64,000 bases of DNA, taken from positions 1 to 64,000 of the forward strand of contig BBYL01000014.1 in the NCBI GenBank assembly GCA_001570385.1. Reading direction: 5' to 3'. Below are positions 9,056 through 17,944 of the stretch, one piece after another (the stretch's first letter is position 1; each line of letters begins with the position of its first letter). The stretch is from Microtetraspora glauca (GTDB lineage Bacteria; Actinomycetota; Actinomycetes; Streptosporangiales; Streptosporangiaceae). Position numbers and translations under genes: made by a program. The notes beneath the pieces were generated by a model. The model searched no databases and was not told the origin of the DNA. It worked only from the letters and a program-made list of their open reading frames with translations.

Positions 9056-9634
9056 TTAGACCGGAGCGTTCCACCGCAGGATGACGGGCTCGCCATGCTC
9101 GAATCCCAGCGTGGAGTACGTCCCGGTGTCCAAGCGGAAGAACCGCCCGTTGTCGGCGGGCAGGCCCAGCCACCGGGCGGCGAGCACGCGCAGGAAGTGG
9201 CCGTGCGACACCAGCACCACGTCGCCGTCGATCGGCCGGATCCGCGCGATGACCTTGTCCGCCCGGTCGCCCACATGCTCGATGCTCTCTCCGGGGTGTG
9301 CGGCGTCACCGGGAATGACCCCGTCGCGCCAGGCGTACCACCCGGGACGGGTCTTCCTGATCTCCTCGGTGGTGATCCCCTCATAACCGCCGTAGTCCCA
9401 CTCCCACAGATTGGGGTCGGTCTCGGTGGCGGGGAGCCCGGCGAGCCGCGCGGTCACCCGGGCCCGCTGCGCGGGGCCGGACAGGGCGAGGGAGAACGTC
9501 CGCCCCCGCACCACGCGGGCGAGCGCCCGTGCCTGCTCCTCGCCGCGTTTCGTGAGCGGCAGATCCGTCAGGCCCGTGTGCCGTCCGTCCCTGCTCCACT
9601 CCGTCTCGCCGTGCCGCAGCAGAATGACTTCCAT
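9056..9634 (-). CDS. histidine phosphatase family protein
   Basis: A 192-residue phosphoglycerate-mutase-like phosphatase. The N-terminal LLRHGETEW motif supplies the catalytic His. A second conserved His is in VLVSHGHFLRVL near residue 155, and the acid residue is in the LWEWDYGGYEG region. These enzymes transfer phosphate through a phospho-His; substrate is not inferable. Start ATG 9634 places the RHG motif at residue 7; in-frame ATGs at 9643 and 9646 add only three or four residues. It is divergent from the oxidoreductase gene, sharing a 137-bp promoter region. Confidence 0.88.
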   Translation of the reverse strand: MEVILLRHGETEWSRDGRHTGLTDLPLTKRGEEQARALARVVRGRTFSLALSGPAQRARVTARLAGLPATETDPNLWEWDYGGYEGITTEEIRKTRPGWYAWRDGVIPGDAAHPGESIEHVGDRADKVIARIRPIDGDVVLVSHGHFLRVLAARWLGLPADNGRFFRLDTGTYSTLGFEHGEPVILRWNAPV

Positions 9635-9771
9635 ACCAGGCATCATGCCGGTCCGCCGCCGCCCGTCCGCCACCCAGACGCCTGGCCAACCCGGTGATCG
9701 CGGACTACTCTCGTCGCGACGCCGCCGAAATCCCGCCGGAGTTCCCCAGGCGCTGACGAAAGGGATCGCCG

Positions 9772-10641
9772 ATGGACGCTGTACCGGTGGGACTGGTCGG
9801 AGCGGGCCCCTGGGCCGACATGGTGCACGCCCCCGCTCTCGCCGCCGGACCGCACACACGGCTCGCCGGCGTCTGGGCGCGGCGGCCCGAGGCGGCGGCC
9901 GAACTGGCGGCCAAGCACGGCGTCCCCGCCTTCGAACGGCTGGAGGACCTGTTCGACGTCTGCTCGGCCGTGGCCTTCTCGGTGCCGCCCGCCGTACAGG
10001 CAGAGCTGGGGATTCTCGCGGCCAAGGCGGGCAAGGCGCTGCTGCTGGAGAAGCCGCTCGCGGCCGACCTCGACGGGGCGAAGCGGCTGGCCGACGCGAT
10101 CGGCGAGGCCGGGGTCGCCTCCCAGATGGTCTTCACCTTCCGTTATTCGCCCGTGACCAGGGCCTTCCTGGAGAGGGCCCGCGCGATCGAGCCGTTCGGT
10201 GGCTACGCCGCCAACATCTCGGGCGCGCTGCACGGCGGGCCCTTCGCGACGCCGTGGCGGCTGGAGCGGGGCGCGCTCCTCGACGTCGGGCCGCACATGA
10301 TCGACCTGCTGGACGCCGCTCTCGGCCCGGTCACCGCCGTCCGGGCGCACGGTGATCCGCTGGCCTGGGTCGGGCTGCTGCTGGAGCACGAGAGCGGCGC
10401 GGTGAGCGAGGCGTCGCTGTCCATGGCCGCGACGGGCGAGGTCCCGCCGTCCCGTGTAGATGTGTACGGCCGGAAGGGGAACGCTTCGCTGCCCGCCACG
10501 GAGCTCGGCGACGGGCTCTTCACCACGATGGCCGCCGAGTTCGCGGAGACCGTACGCCGGGGTGGCGGGCATCCGCTGGACGCCCGCCACGGTCTCCGCC
10601 TCCAGGAGATCATCCACGAGGCGGAGCGGCAGCTCGGATAG
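9772..10641 (+). CDS. Gfo/Idh/MocA family oxidoreductase
   Basis: NAD(P)-dependent sugar-type dehydrogenase of 289 residues. The Rossmann fold starts at residue 6 (GLVGAGPWADM, a GxGxxx variant). The EKPLA motif at about residue 96 carries the family's conserved Lys. The C-terminal alpha/beta domain contains DVGPHMIDLLDAALG, whose Asp and His are the usual catalytic/metal-like pair. Ribosome site AAAGGGA lies 6-8 nt ahead of the ATG. No sugar operon surrounds it, so the substrate cannot be assigned; oxidation of a cyclitol or sugar is the usual role. Confidence 0.9.
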   Translation: MDAVPVGLVGAGPWADMVHAPALAAGPHTRLAGVWARRPEAAAELAAKHGVPAFERLEDLFDVCSAVAFSVPPAVQAELGILAAKAGKALLLEKPLAADLDGAKRLADAIGEAGVASQMVFTFRYSPVTRAFLERARAIEPFGGYAANISGALHGGPFATPWRLERGALLDVGPHMIDLLDAALGPVTAVRAHGDPLAWVGLLLEHESGAVSEASLSMAATGEVPPSRVDVYGRKGNASLPATELGDGLFTTMAAEFAETVRRGGGHPLDARHGLRLQEIIHEAERQLG

Positions 10642-10651
10642 TTCCGGCCAC

Positions 10652-11974
10652 TCACGCCTGGCCGGCTCGCGCGGGTCCGGTCACGCCCCGCCCGTGCGGG
10701 TCCGGCCCGCCGGACCGGCGCACTCCCGTACGGCTGAGCAGGAGAAGGCCGGCGATGAGCACGCAGGTGGCCAGCGGCGGGACGACCCCGACGGCGAACC
10801 CGGTGATCATCAGTGCGGTCAGCGCCGCACCGACCATCAGGGTGCCGACGACCACCATGCGCGCCGAGGCCGTACCGGGGGGTTCCTCCATCCGGCCGAA
10901 CAGCCCGACCAGCGCCAGCAGCACGACCGTGAGAGCGGCCAGCCAGAGCGGCATCCGTGTCCACCACGAGAGCGAGCCCACCTCGGGCGACTCCACCCCG
11001 AACCCGAGCAGCGCGATGCCCGCCACGGTGATCAGGGCGGTCATGTGCCACAGGTAGAGGGTCATCATCCGGGGAGCCAGGACGGTGAGCAGCGTGTCGG
11101 TCCACGGCCTCCGGCCGAACCGGTCGAGCGCCGGCCGCAGCAACATCGCCAGGCCGAGCTGGCCGGCGAACAGCGCGAGCATGCAGGCACTCGGCGGAGC
11201 CATGTTCGACACCGCGCCGGGCATGCCGATCATGCTGGCCGGGTACGGCCCGACGGCCACCAGGCCGGCCACCATGCCGAATCCGGCGACGGCCAGCGCC
11301 AGGGCCCGGCGTCCGGCCAGCCACTCCAGGCGGCCTTCGGCGTACAGGAACCCGACCTGGTGGACGGCGAGCCAGACGAAGAGCACGTTCAGATATCCGG
11401 CCTGCTCCAGCCCGGAGAACCTCACCACGTCCACCACCACCGCGCCGGCCGCCAGGGCCGGCAGCACCCGCCCGGTCGGGAGCCGGGTCAGGTACGGCGT
11501 GGCCACGACGGCCAGCAGATAGACCGCGAGGAACCACAGGAGCTGGCCCACGGTGCGCGCCGCCACCGCGACCGGCTGGGCGGGCGCGCCGAGGGCCGTG
11601 AGGACATACGGAAGCGGCAGCCAGACGAACGCCAGCGGAAGCACCGGCCAGGCGAGCCGCCGCAGCCGCCTGGCCAGCCAGAGCCCCGGCGCCTGCCCCT
11701 TACGCGCCGCGGACCGCCAGCTGATCGCGTTGGCCGCGCCGCCGGCGAAGAACACCAGCGGCATGACCTGGCTGATCCAGGTGATCAGCGGCACTCCGGC
11801 CAGGGCGTTCCCGGTCGTCAGCCGGCCGTCCGCGTAGACCAGCACCGGCATGGTCCAGTGCTGGACGACGACCAGGACCATACCGAACACGCGCAGGATG
11901 TCGACGAACCTGTCCCGGGGGGCAGGCGTCGCCGGAACGCCGACACGGGATGGGGGAAGCATGGTCAGTGACAT
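10652..11974 (-). CDS. membrane acyltransferase (acyltransferase-3 family)
   Basis: A 440-residue integral membrane protein with about ten hydrophobic segments. It fits the acyltransferase-3 (OafA/YrhL-like) family, whose members O-acylate sugars, glycopeptides or lipids at the membrane. The N-terminal segment RFVDILRVFGMVLVVVQHW carries the family's conserved His at its end. Start ATG 11974 is chosen because GGAGG lies 10 nt upstream (11985-11989); a TTG at 12001 would put that site inside the gene. Its 3' end lies 10 bp from the convergent oxidoreductase gene. The acceptor is unknown. Confidence 0.85.
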   Translation of the reverse strand: MSLTMLPPSRVGVPATPAPRDRFVDILRVFGMVLVVVQHWTMPVLVYADGRLTTGNALAGVPLITWISQVMPLVFFAGGAANAISWRSAARKGQAPGLWLARRLRRLAWPVLPLAFVWLPLPYVLTALGAPAQPVAVAARTVGQLLWFLAVYLLAVVATPYLTRLPTGRVLPALAAGAVVVDVVRFSGLEQAGYLNVLFVWLAVHQVGFLYAEGRLEWLAGRRALALAVAGFGMVAGLVAVGPYPASMIGMPGAVSNMAPPSACMLALFAGQLGLAMLLRPALDRFGRRPWTDTLLTVLAPRMMTLYLWHMTALITVAGIALLGFGVESPEVGSLSWWTRMPLWLAALTVVLLALVGLFGRMEEPPGTASARMVVVGTLMVGAALTALMITGFAVGVVPPLATCVLIAGLLLLSRTGVRRSGGPDPHGRGVTGPARAGQA

Positions 11975-12084
11975 GGGGGTTTCGCCTCCGCTGGGGATCA
12001 ACCCCTTCAGAATGCCGAGAAACCCCAGTTCAGCGCAGCGGTGCAGGCCCCCGTACTGATCGTTCGGCCTGGCCTACCCCCGAT

Positions 12085-12102
12085 GGTGTAGCCAGCTACA
12101 CC
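12085..12102. promoter_or_regulatory. perfect 18-bp palindrome GGTGTAGC-CA-GCTACACC
   Basis: Perfect 8-bp arms around a 2-nt centre, sitting 110 bp upstream of the acyltransferase start and just downstream of the response-regulator stop. The tiny loop argues against a terminator and for a dimeric regulator's operator. The neighbouring NarL-type regulator is an obvious but untested candidate. Confidence 0.5.
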
Positions 12103-12127
12103 CCCCGGCCCCGACGACCACGTCACA

Positions 12128-12769
12128 TCACTGCGACAGGTAGCTCAGCACGGCCAGGACCCGGCGGTGCCCGCCGTCGCTCGGCGGCAGCCCGAGCTTG
12201 ACGAAGATGTTGCCGACGTGTTTGTGCACCGAGCGTTCGGTGACGGTCAGCTGCTCCGCGATGTCGCCGTTGGACCGCCCCTCGGCCATCAGCGCGAGCA
12301 CCTCGCGCTCGCGCGGGCTCAGCGAGTCGACGGGATGCCGGCCGTGCCGGACCAGCAACTGCGAGATGACCTCCGGGTCCATCGCGGTGCCGCCTCCGGC
12401 CACGCGGAGCAGCGCGTCGACGAACTCCGAGACCCTGCTGACCCGGTCCTTCAGCAGGTAGCCGATGCCGCCTCCGCCGCCCGCGAGCAACTCCGTGGCG
12501 TACGTCTGCTCGACGTACTGCGACAGCACGAGGATCGGCTGGCCGGGATGCCTGCGCCGTACCTCGACGGCCGCGCGCACGCCTTCGTCGCTGAACGTGG
12601 GCGGCAGCCGTACGTCGACGACGGCGATGTCGGGGCGGTGCTGGTCGACGGCCTTCAGGAACGCCTCGCCGGTGTCGACTGTCGCGATCACCTCGTGGCC
12701 CTCGGTGCGGAGCAGCAGCGCCAGCCCCTCGGCCAGCAGCACGTTGTCCTCGACGATCAGCACTCTCAC
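12128..12769 (-). CDS. NarL/LuxR-type response regulator
   Basis: A 213-residue two-component regulator. The receiver domain covers residues 1-120: VEDN acidic pocket, phospho-acceptor Asp in AVVDVRLPP, conserved Lys in YLLKDRVS. The LuxR helix-turn-helix occupies about residues 145-210 (SPREREVLALMAEGRS, recognition helix SVHKHVGNIF). The GTG start is embedded in the stop of the upstream kinase gene (GTGA, 12766-12769), so production is translationally coupled to its partner kinase. Targets are unknown; the palindrome just downstream at the acyltransferase promoter is a possible site. Confidence 0.95.
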   Translation of the reverse strand: MRVLIVEDNVLLAEGLALLLRTEGHEVIATVDTGEAFLKAVDQHRPDIAVVDVRLPPTFSDEGVRAAVEVRRRHPGQPILVLSQYVEQTYATELLAGGGGGIGYLLKDRVSRVSEFVDALLRVAGGGTAMDPEVISQLLVRHGRHPVDSLSPREREVLALMAEGRSNGDIAEQLTVTERSVHKHVGNIFVKLGLPPSDGGHRRVLAVLSYLSQ

Positions 12770-14016
12770 CGGCACGGCAGCTCCACGGTCAGGGTCGTCG
12801 GGCCGCCCGGAGGGCTGGCCAGGTCGGTGCGTCCGTCGAAGGCCGCCGCCCTGCGCCTGATCCCCGCGAGACCCGTGCCCCCGGCCTCGTCCGCCGCGCC
12901 ACGGCCGTCGTCGGTGATCAGGACGGTCAGCCACCCGCCCTCGTCGTTCTGGCGTACGGACAGGCGTACGGACGCGGAGGACGCGCCGCTGTGCTTGGCC
13001 ACGTTGGTCAGCGCCTCGGCGACGACGAAGTAGGCGGCCGCCTCCACCGCGGCGGGCAGCCGGCCGACCCCGTCCGTCGCCGTCGTCACCGGTATGGGGC
13101 AGCGCGCGGCGAGGGCGGCCACCGCGCCGGGCAGTCCCCGGTCGGCGAGGATGGGGGGATACATGCCGCGGATGATGCCGCGCAGCTCGGTCATCGTCTC
13201 CTCGGTGCTCTGCCGGGCCTCCGACACCAGCTCCGCCGCCTGGTCCGGGTCGGTCGCCATCATCCGTTCGGCGATGCCGAGGCGCATCGCGATCGACACC
13301 AGCCGGGCCTGCGCCCCGTCGTGCAAATCCCGTTCGATGCGCCGCAGCTCGGCGCCGTGCGCGTCCAGGGCCGCCGCCCGCGTCTCGGTCAGCTCCGCGA
13401 CCCGTTCCGCCAGCCGTACGCGCTCGGGGGTGGCGAGGACCAGCCGGGCCAGATGGGCGTCGGCGAGGGCCAGCCAGGGGATCCCCAACAGCGCGACGGC
13501 GGCGACGGCCGCGAAGTGCACGGGGACGACGGTGACCACGCGGAACCAGCTGTCGATGCTGACGCCGGCCAGGTTGACGACGTGCTCGGGCAGCGGCGCC
13601 CACCACCAGATCGGCAGCGACAGGTCGAACCCGAGACCGGCCCACAGGGCGAGCGCCAGAGCGGGCAGCGCGACGCCGGTGAGGATGTGGAGGGCCAGCC
13701 ACCCGGCGTCCCGCCAGGTCACCGGGTCGTTCAGGGTCAGCCGGGCCCGGTTCAGCACGCCGGATCGCGGGCCGTATCGGGCGGTGACCGGCCGGTCGAG
13801 CACCTTCGACGCGAGCCGCCTGGCCAGCCCGGCGACGCCGCGGTTCACCCTGGCGGCGTACGGGAGCAGGAGCAGGCCGACGAACGTCACGCTGAGCAGC
13901 AGCGCCAGGACGAACTGCAGGAGCGCCAGCACGCAGAGAGGGACGAGCAGCAGGCTGAGGACCAGGTGACCGGTCGCCCGCGCGGCCCTTACGACGCGCC
14001 GCCCGATGCCTCCCAC
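12766..14016 (-). CDS. DesK/NarX-type sensor histidine kinase
   Basis: A 416-residue membrane kinase. There are about four to five hydrophobic segments in the first 190 residues (two early, then two around residues 105-180) with no large sensor domain outside the membrane. The HisKA_3 dimerisation helix has the phospho-acceptor His in IERDLHDGAQARL (about residue 235), and the HATPase has N-box VVAEALTNVAKHS and G1 DDGRGA. GTG start at 14016. It overlaps the response-regulator gene by 4 nt, forming a complete two-component system. It is divergent from the cobalamin riboswitch operon. Confidence 0.94.
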   Translation of the reverse strand: MGGIGRRVVRAARATGHLVLSLLLVPLCVLALLQFVLALLLSVTFVGLLLLPYAARVNRGVAGLARRLASKVLDRPVTARYGPRSGVLNRARLTLNDPVTWRDAGWLALHILTGVALPALALALWAGLGFDLSLPIWWWAPLPEHVVNLAGVSIDSWFRVVTVVPVHFAAVAAVALLGIPWLALADAHLARLVLATPERVRLAERVAELTETRAAALDAHGAELRRIERDLHDGAQARLVSIAMRLGIAERMMATDPDQAAELVSEARQSTEETMTELRGIIRGMYPPILADRGLPGAVAALAARCPIPVTTATDGVGRLPAAVEAAAYFVVAEALTNVAKHSGASSASVRLSVRQNDEGGWLTVLITDDGRGAADEAGGTGLAGIRRRAAAFDGRTDLASPPGGPTTLTVELPCR

Positions 14017-14039
14017 GGGGGCAAGACTATGGGGTCAGT

Positions 14040-14190
14040 GACCCGGTTGATACCGTTCATCCCGACGCACGGCGTAGCGAAGTCCGGTGAGATTCCGGCG
14101 CTGTCCCGCAACTGTGAACTCCCTCCCCCGGGGATGAGCCAGGTCGCCTGCACCGTGCCGACGCCATCGACCCTCGTGGAAAAGGGTGAT
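14040..14190 (+). ncRNA. cobalamin riboswitch
   Basis: Contains the conserved B12-riboswitch core: GTCCGGTGAgATTCCGG (14082-14098), then CTGTCCCGCAACTG (14101-14114), and downstream GAGCCAGGTCGCCTGC (14136-14151), the B12-box-like segment. A hairpin (ATCgACCCT...AGGGTGAT, 14166-14190) follows and may be the regulated element, ahead of the GGAGG site at 14234-14238. Position directly upstream of a corrinoid-uptake operon supports binding of a B12 form to shut off expression. The exact switching mechanism (translation block is usual in actinobacteria) is inferred. Confidence 0.93.
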
Positions 14191-14243
14191 CCGTCAATCG
14201 ACACGGGTCTCTCCGATTCCCGGCGATCCCCCTGGAGGACTTC

Positions 14244-15197
14244 GTGTCGCCCCTACGCACGGTTGTCGCGGGCGCGTTGCTGGGTGTCGTCGCCCTGGCC
14301 GGATGCGGCCAGACCGACGAGACGTCCGGCGCCGCCCCCGCGGCCACTCCCACCGGCGCCACGAGCGCCGGGGATTCCGCCTTCCCCGTCACGGTCCAGG
14401 CGGGCAACGGCGCGGTGACCATCGCCACGCGCCCGGAGCGCATCGTGTCGCTCTCCCCGACGGCCACCGAGACCCTGTACGCCCTGGGAGCGGGCAGCCA
14501 GGTCACGGCCGTCGACGACCAGTCCAACTATCCGGCGGACGCGCCGAAGACCGCGTTGTCCGGGTTCAAGCCCAATGTCGAGGCGATCGCCGCGGCCAAG
14601 CCCGACCTGGTCGTGCTCTCCAACGACATCGACGGCGTCGTGGCGGGGCTGGCGAAGGTGGGCGTGCCCGTCCTCGTGGAGCCCGCCGCCAACACGCTCG
14701 ACGAGGCGTACGACGAGATCACCGACCTGGGCGCGGCCACCGGCAACGCCGAGAAGGCGACGGAGATCGTGACGGGCATGAAGCGGGAGCTCGACCAGCT
14801 CGCCGCCGCCGCGCCCAAGGACAAGAAGCTGACCTATTATCACGAGCTGGACACCACGCCCTACGCGGCGACCTCCAGCACCTTCCTCGGCCAGATCTAC
14901 GGCCTGTTCGGGCTCGTCAACGTGGCCGACGAGGCGCCCGACGCGGCCGGCGGCTATCCCAAGCTCTCGGCGGAGTTCGTCGCCAAGGCGGACCCGGCGC
15001 TGATCTTCCTCGGGGACACCAAGTGTTGCGGCCAGAACAAGGACGCGCTGGCCAAGCGTCCCGGCTGGTCGGAGCTGTCGGCGATCAAGAACGACGCCGT
15101 GATCGAGCTCGACGACGACATCGCCTCCCGCTGGGGTCCGCGTGTCGTCGATCTCGCCAGGACGGTCGGCGAGGCCGTCCAGAAGGCCGCGAGCTGA
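14244..15197 (+). CDS. btuF: corrinoid ABC transporter substrate-binding lipoprotein (BtuF-like)
   Basis: Surface-anchored binding protein that would capture cobalamin or cobinamide. The N-terminus has a lipoprotein signal with lipobox LAGC (Cys near residue 21). The periplasmic-binding fold starts with RIVSLSPTATETLYALG and VEAIAAAKPDLVV, the type-III (BtuF/FhuD) pattern. A CCGQ motif near residue 260 is of interest for corrinoid or metal contact, though this is inference. GTG start 6 nt after GGAGG. It is the first gene after the cobalamin riboswitch, which points to corrinoid rather than siderophore as ligand. Confidence 0.9.
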   Translation: MSPLRTVVAGALLGVVALAGCGQTDETSGAAPAATPTGATSAGDSAFPVTVQAGNGAVTIATRPERIVSLSPTATETLYALGAGSQVTAVDDQSNYPADAPKTALSGFKPNVEAIAAAKPDLVVLSNDIDGVVAGLAKVGVPVLVEPAANTLDEAYDEITDLGAATGNAEKATEIVTGMKRELDQLAAAAPKDKKLTYYHELDTTPYAATSSTFLGQIYGLFGLVNVADEAPDAAGGYPKLSAEFVAKADPALIFLGDTKCCGQNKDALAKRPGWSELSAIKNDAVIELDDDIASRWGPRVVDLARTVGEAVQKAAS

Positions 15198-15225
15198 GCC
15201 GGACGAGCCAGGTGACGAGCACGCC

Positions 15226-16296
15226 ATGACCGCCGATCAGCCGGCTGTCCAGCCACGCGCCGCTCTGCCGCGCACCGGACGGGTGCGGGCGGTGACGCTG
15301 CTGATCGCGGTGGCCCTCCTGCTCGTGAGCATGCTCCTCGGGCTGCTGGCCGGCGCGGCCGGGATCTCCCCGAAGGGGATCCTGCTCGCGCTGCTGGACC
15401 GGATGCCGTTCGTCGACGTGGATTCGGGACTCGCGCCGGTCGAACAGGGACTGCTGTTCCAGCTCCGGCTGCCGAGGGTGCTGCTCGCGGCGATCGTCGG
15501 AGGGCTGCTCGCGGTCGCGGGCGCCGGTTACCAGGGGGTCTTCCGCAACCCCCTGGCCGATCCCTACCTGCTCGGCGCCGCCGCCGGAGCCGGGCTCACC
15601 GTGACCCTGGTGATCGTGTTCTCCGGCGGCGACACCGGGGCGGTCACCGTGCCCGTCGCCGCCTTCGCGGGCGCGGTCGGCGGCGTGTTCCTCGCGTACG
15701 CCGTGGGCAACACCGCCGGACGCGGCGGCGGAACGGCGACGCTGGTGCTCGCGGGCGTGGCGGTCACGTCGTTCCTGACCGCGATCCAGACCTTCGTGCA
15801 GCAGCTCAGGGTCGAGGAGCTGCAGCGGATCTACTCCTGGATCCTGGGCGACGTCGGCGGCGGCTGGGAGCAGGTGTGGCTGATCGCCCCGTACGCCACG
15901 GTGTCGACGATCGCGCTGCTGCTGCACGGGCGGCTCCTCGACGTGCTGTCGGTCGGCGACGACGAGGCCACCGGGCTGGGGCTGCGCGCCGGCCGGGTCC
16001 GGCTCGTCGTGCTGCTCGCCGCGTCCCTGGCCACCGCGTCCGCGGTCGCGGTCAGTGGCCTGATCGCCTTCGTCGGGATCGTGGTCCCGCATGTGGTGCG
16101 CAGACTCGCGGGCTGGTCCTACCGGGTCGTGCTGCCCCTCTCCTTCCTCGGAGGCGCGGCCTTCCTGGTGCTCGCCGACCTCGTCGCGCGTACGGCGCTC
16201 GCCCCGGCGGAACTGCCCATCGGCGTCGTCACCGCCTTCGTGGGCGCGCCGTTCTTCGTCGCGGTCCTGCGCCTGACCCGGCGGGTGGGCACGTGA
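15226..16296 (+). CDS. btuC: corrinoid ABC transporter permease (BtuC/FecCD family)
   Basis: A 356-residue inner-membrane permease with about ten helices. FecCD-family landmarks are visible: LRLPRVLLAAIVGGLLAVAG, GAGYQGVFRNPLADPYLLG and, near the end, GLIAFVGIVVPHVVRR. Start ATG 15226 is 29 nt after the lipoprotein gene and has a GGTGA-type site. Its TGA overlaps the GTG of the ATPase gene by 4 nt. It would form the channel of the B12/cobinamide importer with the two neighbouring subunits. Confidence 0.93.
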   Translation: MTADQPAVQPRAALPRTGRVRAVTLLIAVALLLVSMLLGLLAGAAGISPKGILLALLDRMPFVDVDSGLAPVEQGLLFQLRLPRVLLAAIVGGLLAVAGAGYQGVFRNPLADPYLLGAAAGAGLTVTLVIVFSGGDTGAVTVPVAAFAGAVGGVFLAYAVGNTAGRGGGTATLVLAGVAVTSFLTAIQTFVQQLRVEELQRIYSWILGDVGGGWEQVWLIAPYATVSTIALLLHGRLLDVLSVGDDEATGLGLRAGRVRLVVLLAASLATASAVAVSGLIAFVGIVVPHVVRRLAGWSYRVVLPLSFLGGAAFLVLADLVARTALAPAELPIGVVTAFVGAPFFVAVLRLTRRVGT

Positions 16297-17090
16297 GCGG
16301 CCCACGGACGTACCCGCTGGAGGTCAGGGACCTCGGCGTGACGCTCGACGGGCGCGAGGTCCTCGCCGGCGCCGGCGTCTCGGCGGGCGGCGGGACATGG
16401 CTGGCCGTCGTCGGTCCCAACGGCGCCGGAAAGTCCACCCTGCTCAAGGCCATGATGGGACTCCTTCCGCACACCGGTGAGGTCGTGGTCGACGGCGTCC
16501 GGGTGCGGGACCTCAAGCCCCGGGAGCGGGCCAGGCTCATCGCGTACGCGCCGCAGAGCCCGTCGCTGCCGCCCGACATGACCGTGTTCGACTACACCCT
16601 GCTCGGCCGGACCCCGTACATCGCCTACCTGGGACGGGAGAGCGCCCGGGACCGCGAGATCGCCGGGGCGGTGCTGGAGCGCCTCGACCTGTCGGGGTTC
16701 GCGACCCGGCCGCTCGCCCACCTGTCCGGCGGCGAACGGCAGCGCGTCGTCCTCGCCCGGGCGCTGACCCAGCAGGCGCCCGTGCTGCTGCTGGACGAGC
16801 CGACCACCGCCCTCGACCTGGGACACCAGCAGCAGGTCCTCGAACTGGTGGACCGGCTGCGTGCGGGTGACGGGCTCACCGTCGTGACGACGCTGCACGA
16901 TCTGAGCCTGGCCGGGCAGTACGCCGACACGCTGCTGCTGCTCGCGGGCGGCAGGGTGATCGCCTCAGGGCCGCCCCGGCAGGTGCTGACCGAGCCGCTG
17001 CTGGCCAGGCATTTCGGCGCCCGGGTACGGGTGGAGCCGGGAACGGACGGCCGTCCCCTCGTGCACCTGGTCCGTCCCGGTGATCGGTAG
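16293..17090 (+). CDS. btuD: corrinoid ABC transporter ATP-binding protein (BtuD/FecE-like)
   Basis: A 265-residue ABC ATPase. Walker A is GPNGAGKST (about residue 37), the Q-loop is YAPQSP, the signature is LSGGERQRV, Walker B is VLLLDEPT, and the H-loop is TLHD. GTG start overlaps the permease stop (GTGA), so all three importer subunits come from one coupled message under the riboswitch. It powers import of corrinoids. Ten nt downstream begins the cobinamide-remodelling gene, which supports the substrate assignment. Confidence 0.94.
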   Translation: MSGPRTYPLEVRDLGVTLDGREVLAGAGVSAGGGTWLAVVGPNGAGKSTLLKAMMGLLPHTGEVVVDGVRVRDLKPRERARLIAYAPQSPSLPPDMTVFDYTLLGRTPYIAYLGRESARDREIAGAVLERLDLSGFATRPLAHLSGGERQRVVLARALTQQAPVLLLDEPTTALDLGHQQQVLELVDRLRAGDGLTVVTTLHDLSLAGQYADTLLLLAGGRVIASGPPRQVLTEPLLARHFGARVRVEPGTDGRPLVHLVRPGDR

Positions 17091-17099
17091 GTTCCCGGC

Positions 17100-17816
17100 A
17101 TGAGAATGACACTCGGATACCGGGACGAGGACGGGGCGCGGCTCGCGTCGTTGCTGTGGGAGTTCGGGCCGGGCTGGCGGATGATCTCCTCGGCGATGCT
17201 CGGCGGCGGCATCGGCCCCCGGGAGTGGGTGCTGAACGCCCAGGTGATCGCCGCGTACGCGCGGATGGACCCGCTGGACCACCTGGCCGAGCTCGGCCCG
17301 GAGGGCGCGGGCCCCGGCGTCGGCATGCTGACGGCTGCATCCGTCGACCGGTACGTCCTGGCGTCCGACGGGGGAGTGGACGCGGTCGCCACGGTGGGGC
17401 TGCGGGTTCCGACATGGGCGGCGTCCCCCGAAGGCAGGCCCGATCCGGAACTGCGTCCCGCGCTGCTGGATCCGGTGCCCCCGGCCGTTCCCGCCCCCGG
17501 GACGATCAACATCGTGGTGGCCGTACCGGTGGCGTTCACCGACGCGGCGCTGGTCAACGCGGTCATGACCGTGACGGAGGCCAAGACCCAGGCCCTGATC
17601 GAGGCCGGGTTCCGGTGCACGGGCACGGCCTCCGACGCCGTCTGCGTCGCCGTACGGGACACCGGGGCGGGCGGTCGGCCAGGGGACGGCACGGTGGACG
17701 GCACGGGAGAGCTCTTCGGCGGCCCGAGATCCACGTGGGGTGCGCGGATCGCCCGAGCCGTGCACCGGGCCGTGCTCGCGGGAGCCGAGCAATGGACGGC
17801 GACACACCTCGGGTGA
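17100..17816 (+). CDS. cbiZ: adenosylcobinamide amidohydrolase (CbiZ)
   Basis: CbiZ cleaves the aminopropanol arm of adenosylcobinamide or pseudocobalamin to adenosylcobyric acid, letting the cell rebuild its own B12. The 238-residue sequence shows the family's run of conserved blocks: ISSAMLGGGIG, NAQV, GVGMLTAA, a GTINIV-strand, FTDAALVNAVMTVTEAKTQAL, TGTASDAVCV and GGPRSTWGARIARAVH. Both the motif order and the position, last in a riboswitch-controlled corrinoid importer operon, agree. No cob/cbi biosynthesis gene is in the window, so this operon alone suggests salvage and remodelling. Confidence 0.93.
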   Translation: MRMTLGYRDEDGARLASLLWEFGPGWRMISSAMLGGGIGPREWVLNAQVIAAYARMDPLDHLAELGPEGAGPGVGMLTAASVDRYVLASDGGVDAVATVGLRVPTWAASPEGRPDPELRPALLDPVPPAVPAPGTINIVVAVPVAFTDAALVNAVMTVTEAKTQALIEAGFRCTGTASDAVCVAVRDTGAGGRPGDGTVDGTGELFGGPRSTWGARIARAVHRAVLAGAEQWTATHLG

Positions 17817-17944
17817 TCGTGTCTCGGCCGGGCGGGATGTAGACGGCAGATCCATTCGGATGATGGAATTTCGTGATCCGCACCTGCATGCCTCGTACGC
17901 GGCCCGGCCACACCCCCACGCCAGCGCACCTGGAGAGAGCCTCC

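Noticed and set aside
14040..17090. Siderophore (iron) importer
   Set aside because: FecCD-type subunits fit either, but the cobalamin riboswitch upstream and CbiZ downstream point to corrinoid.
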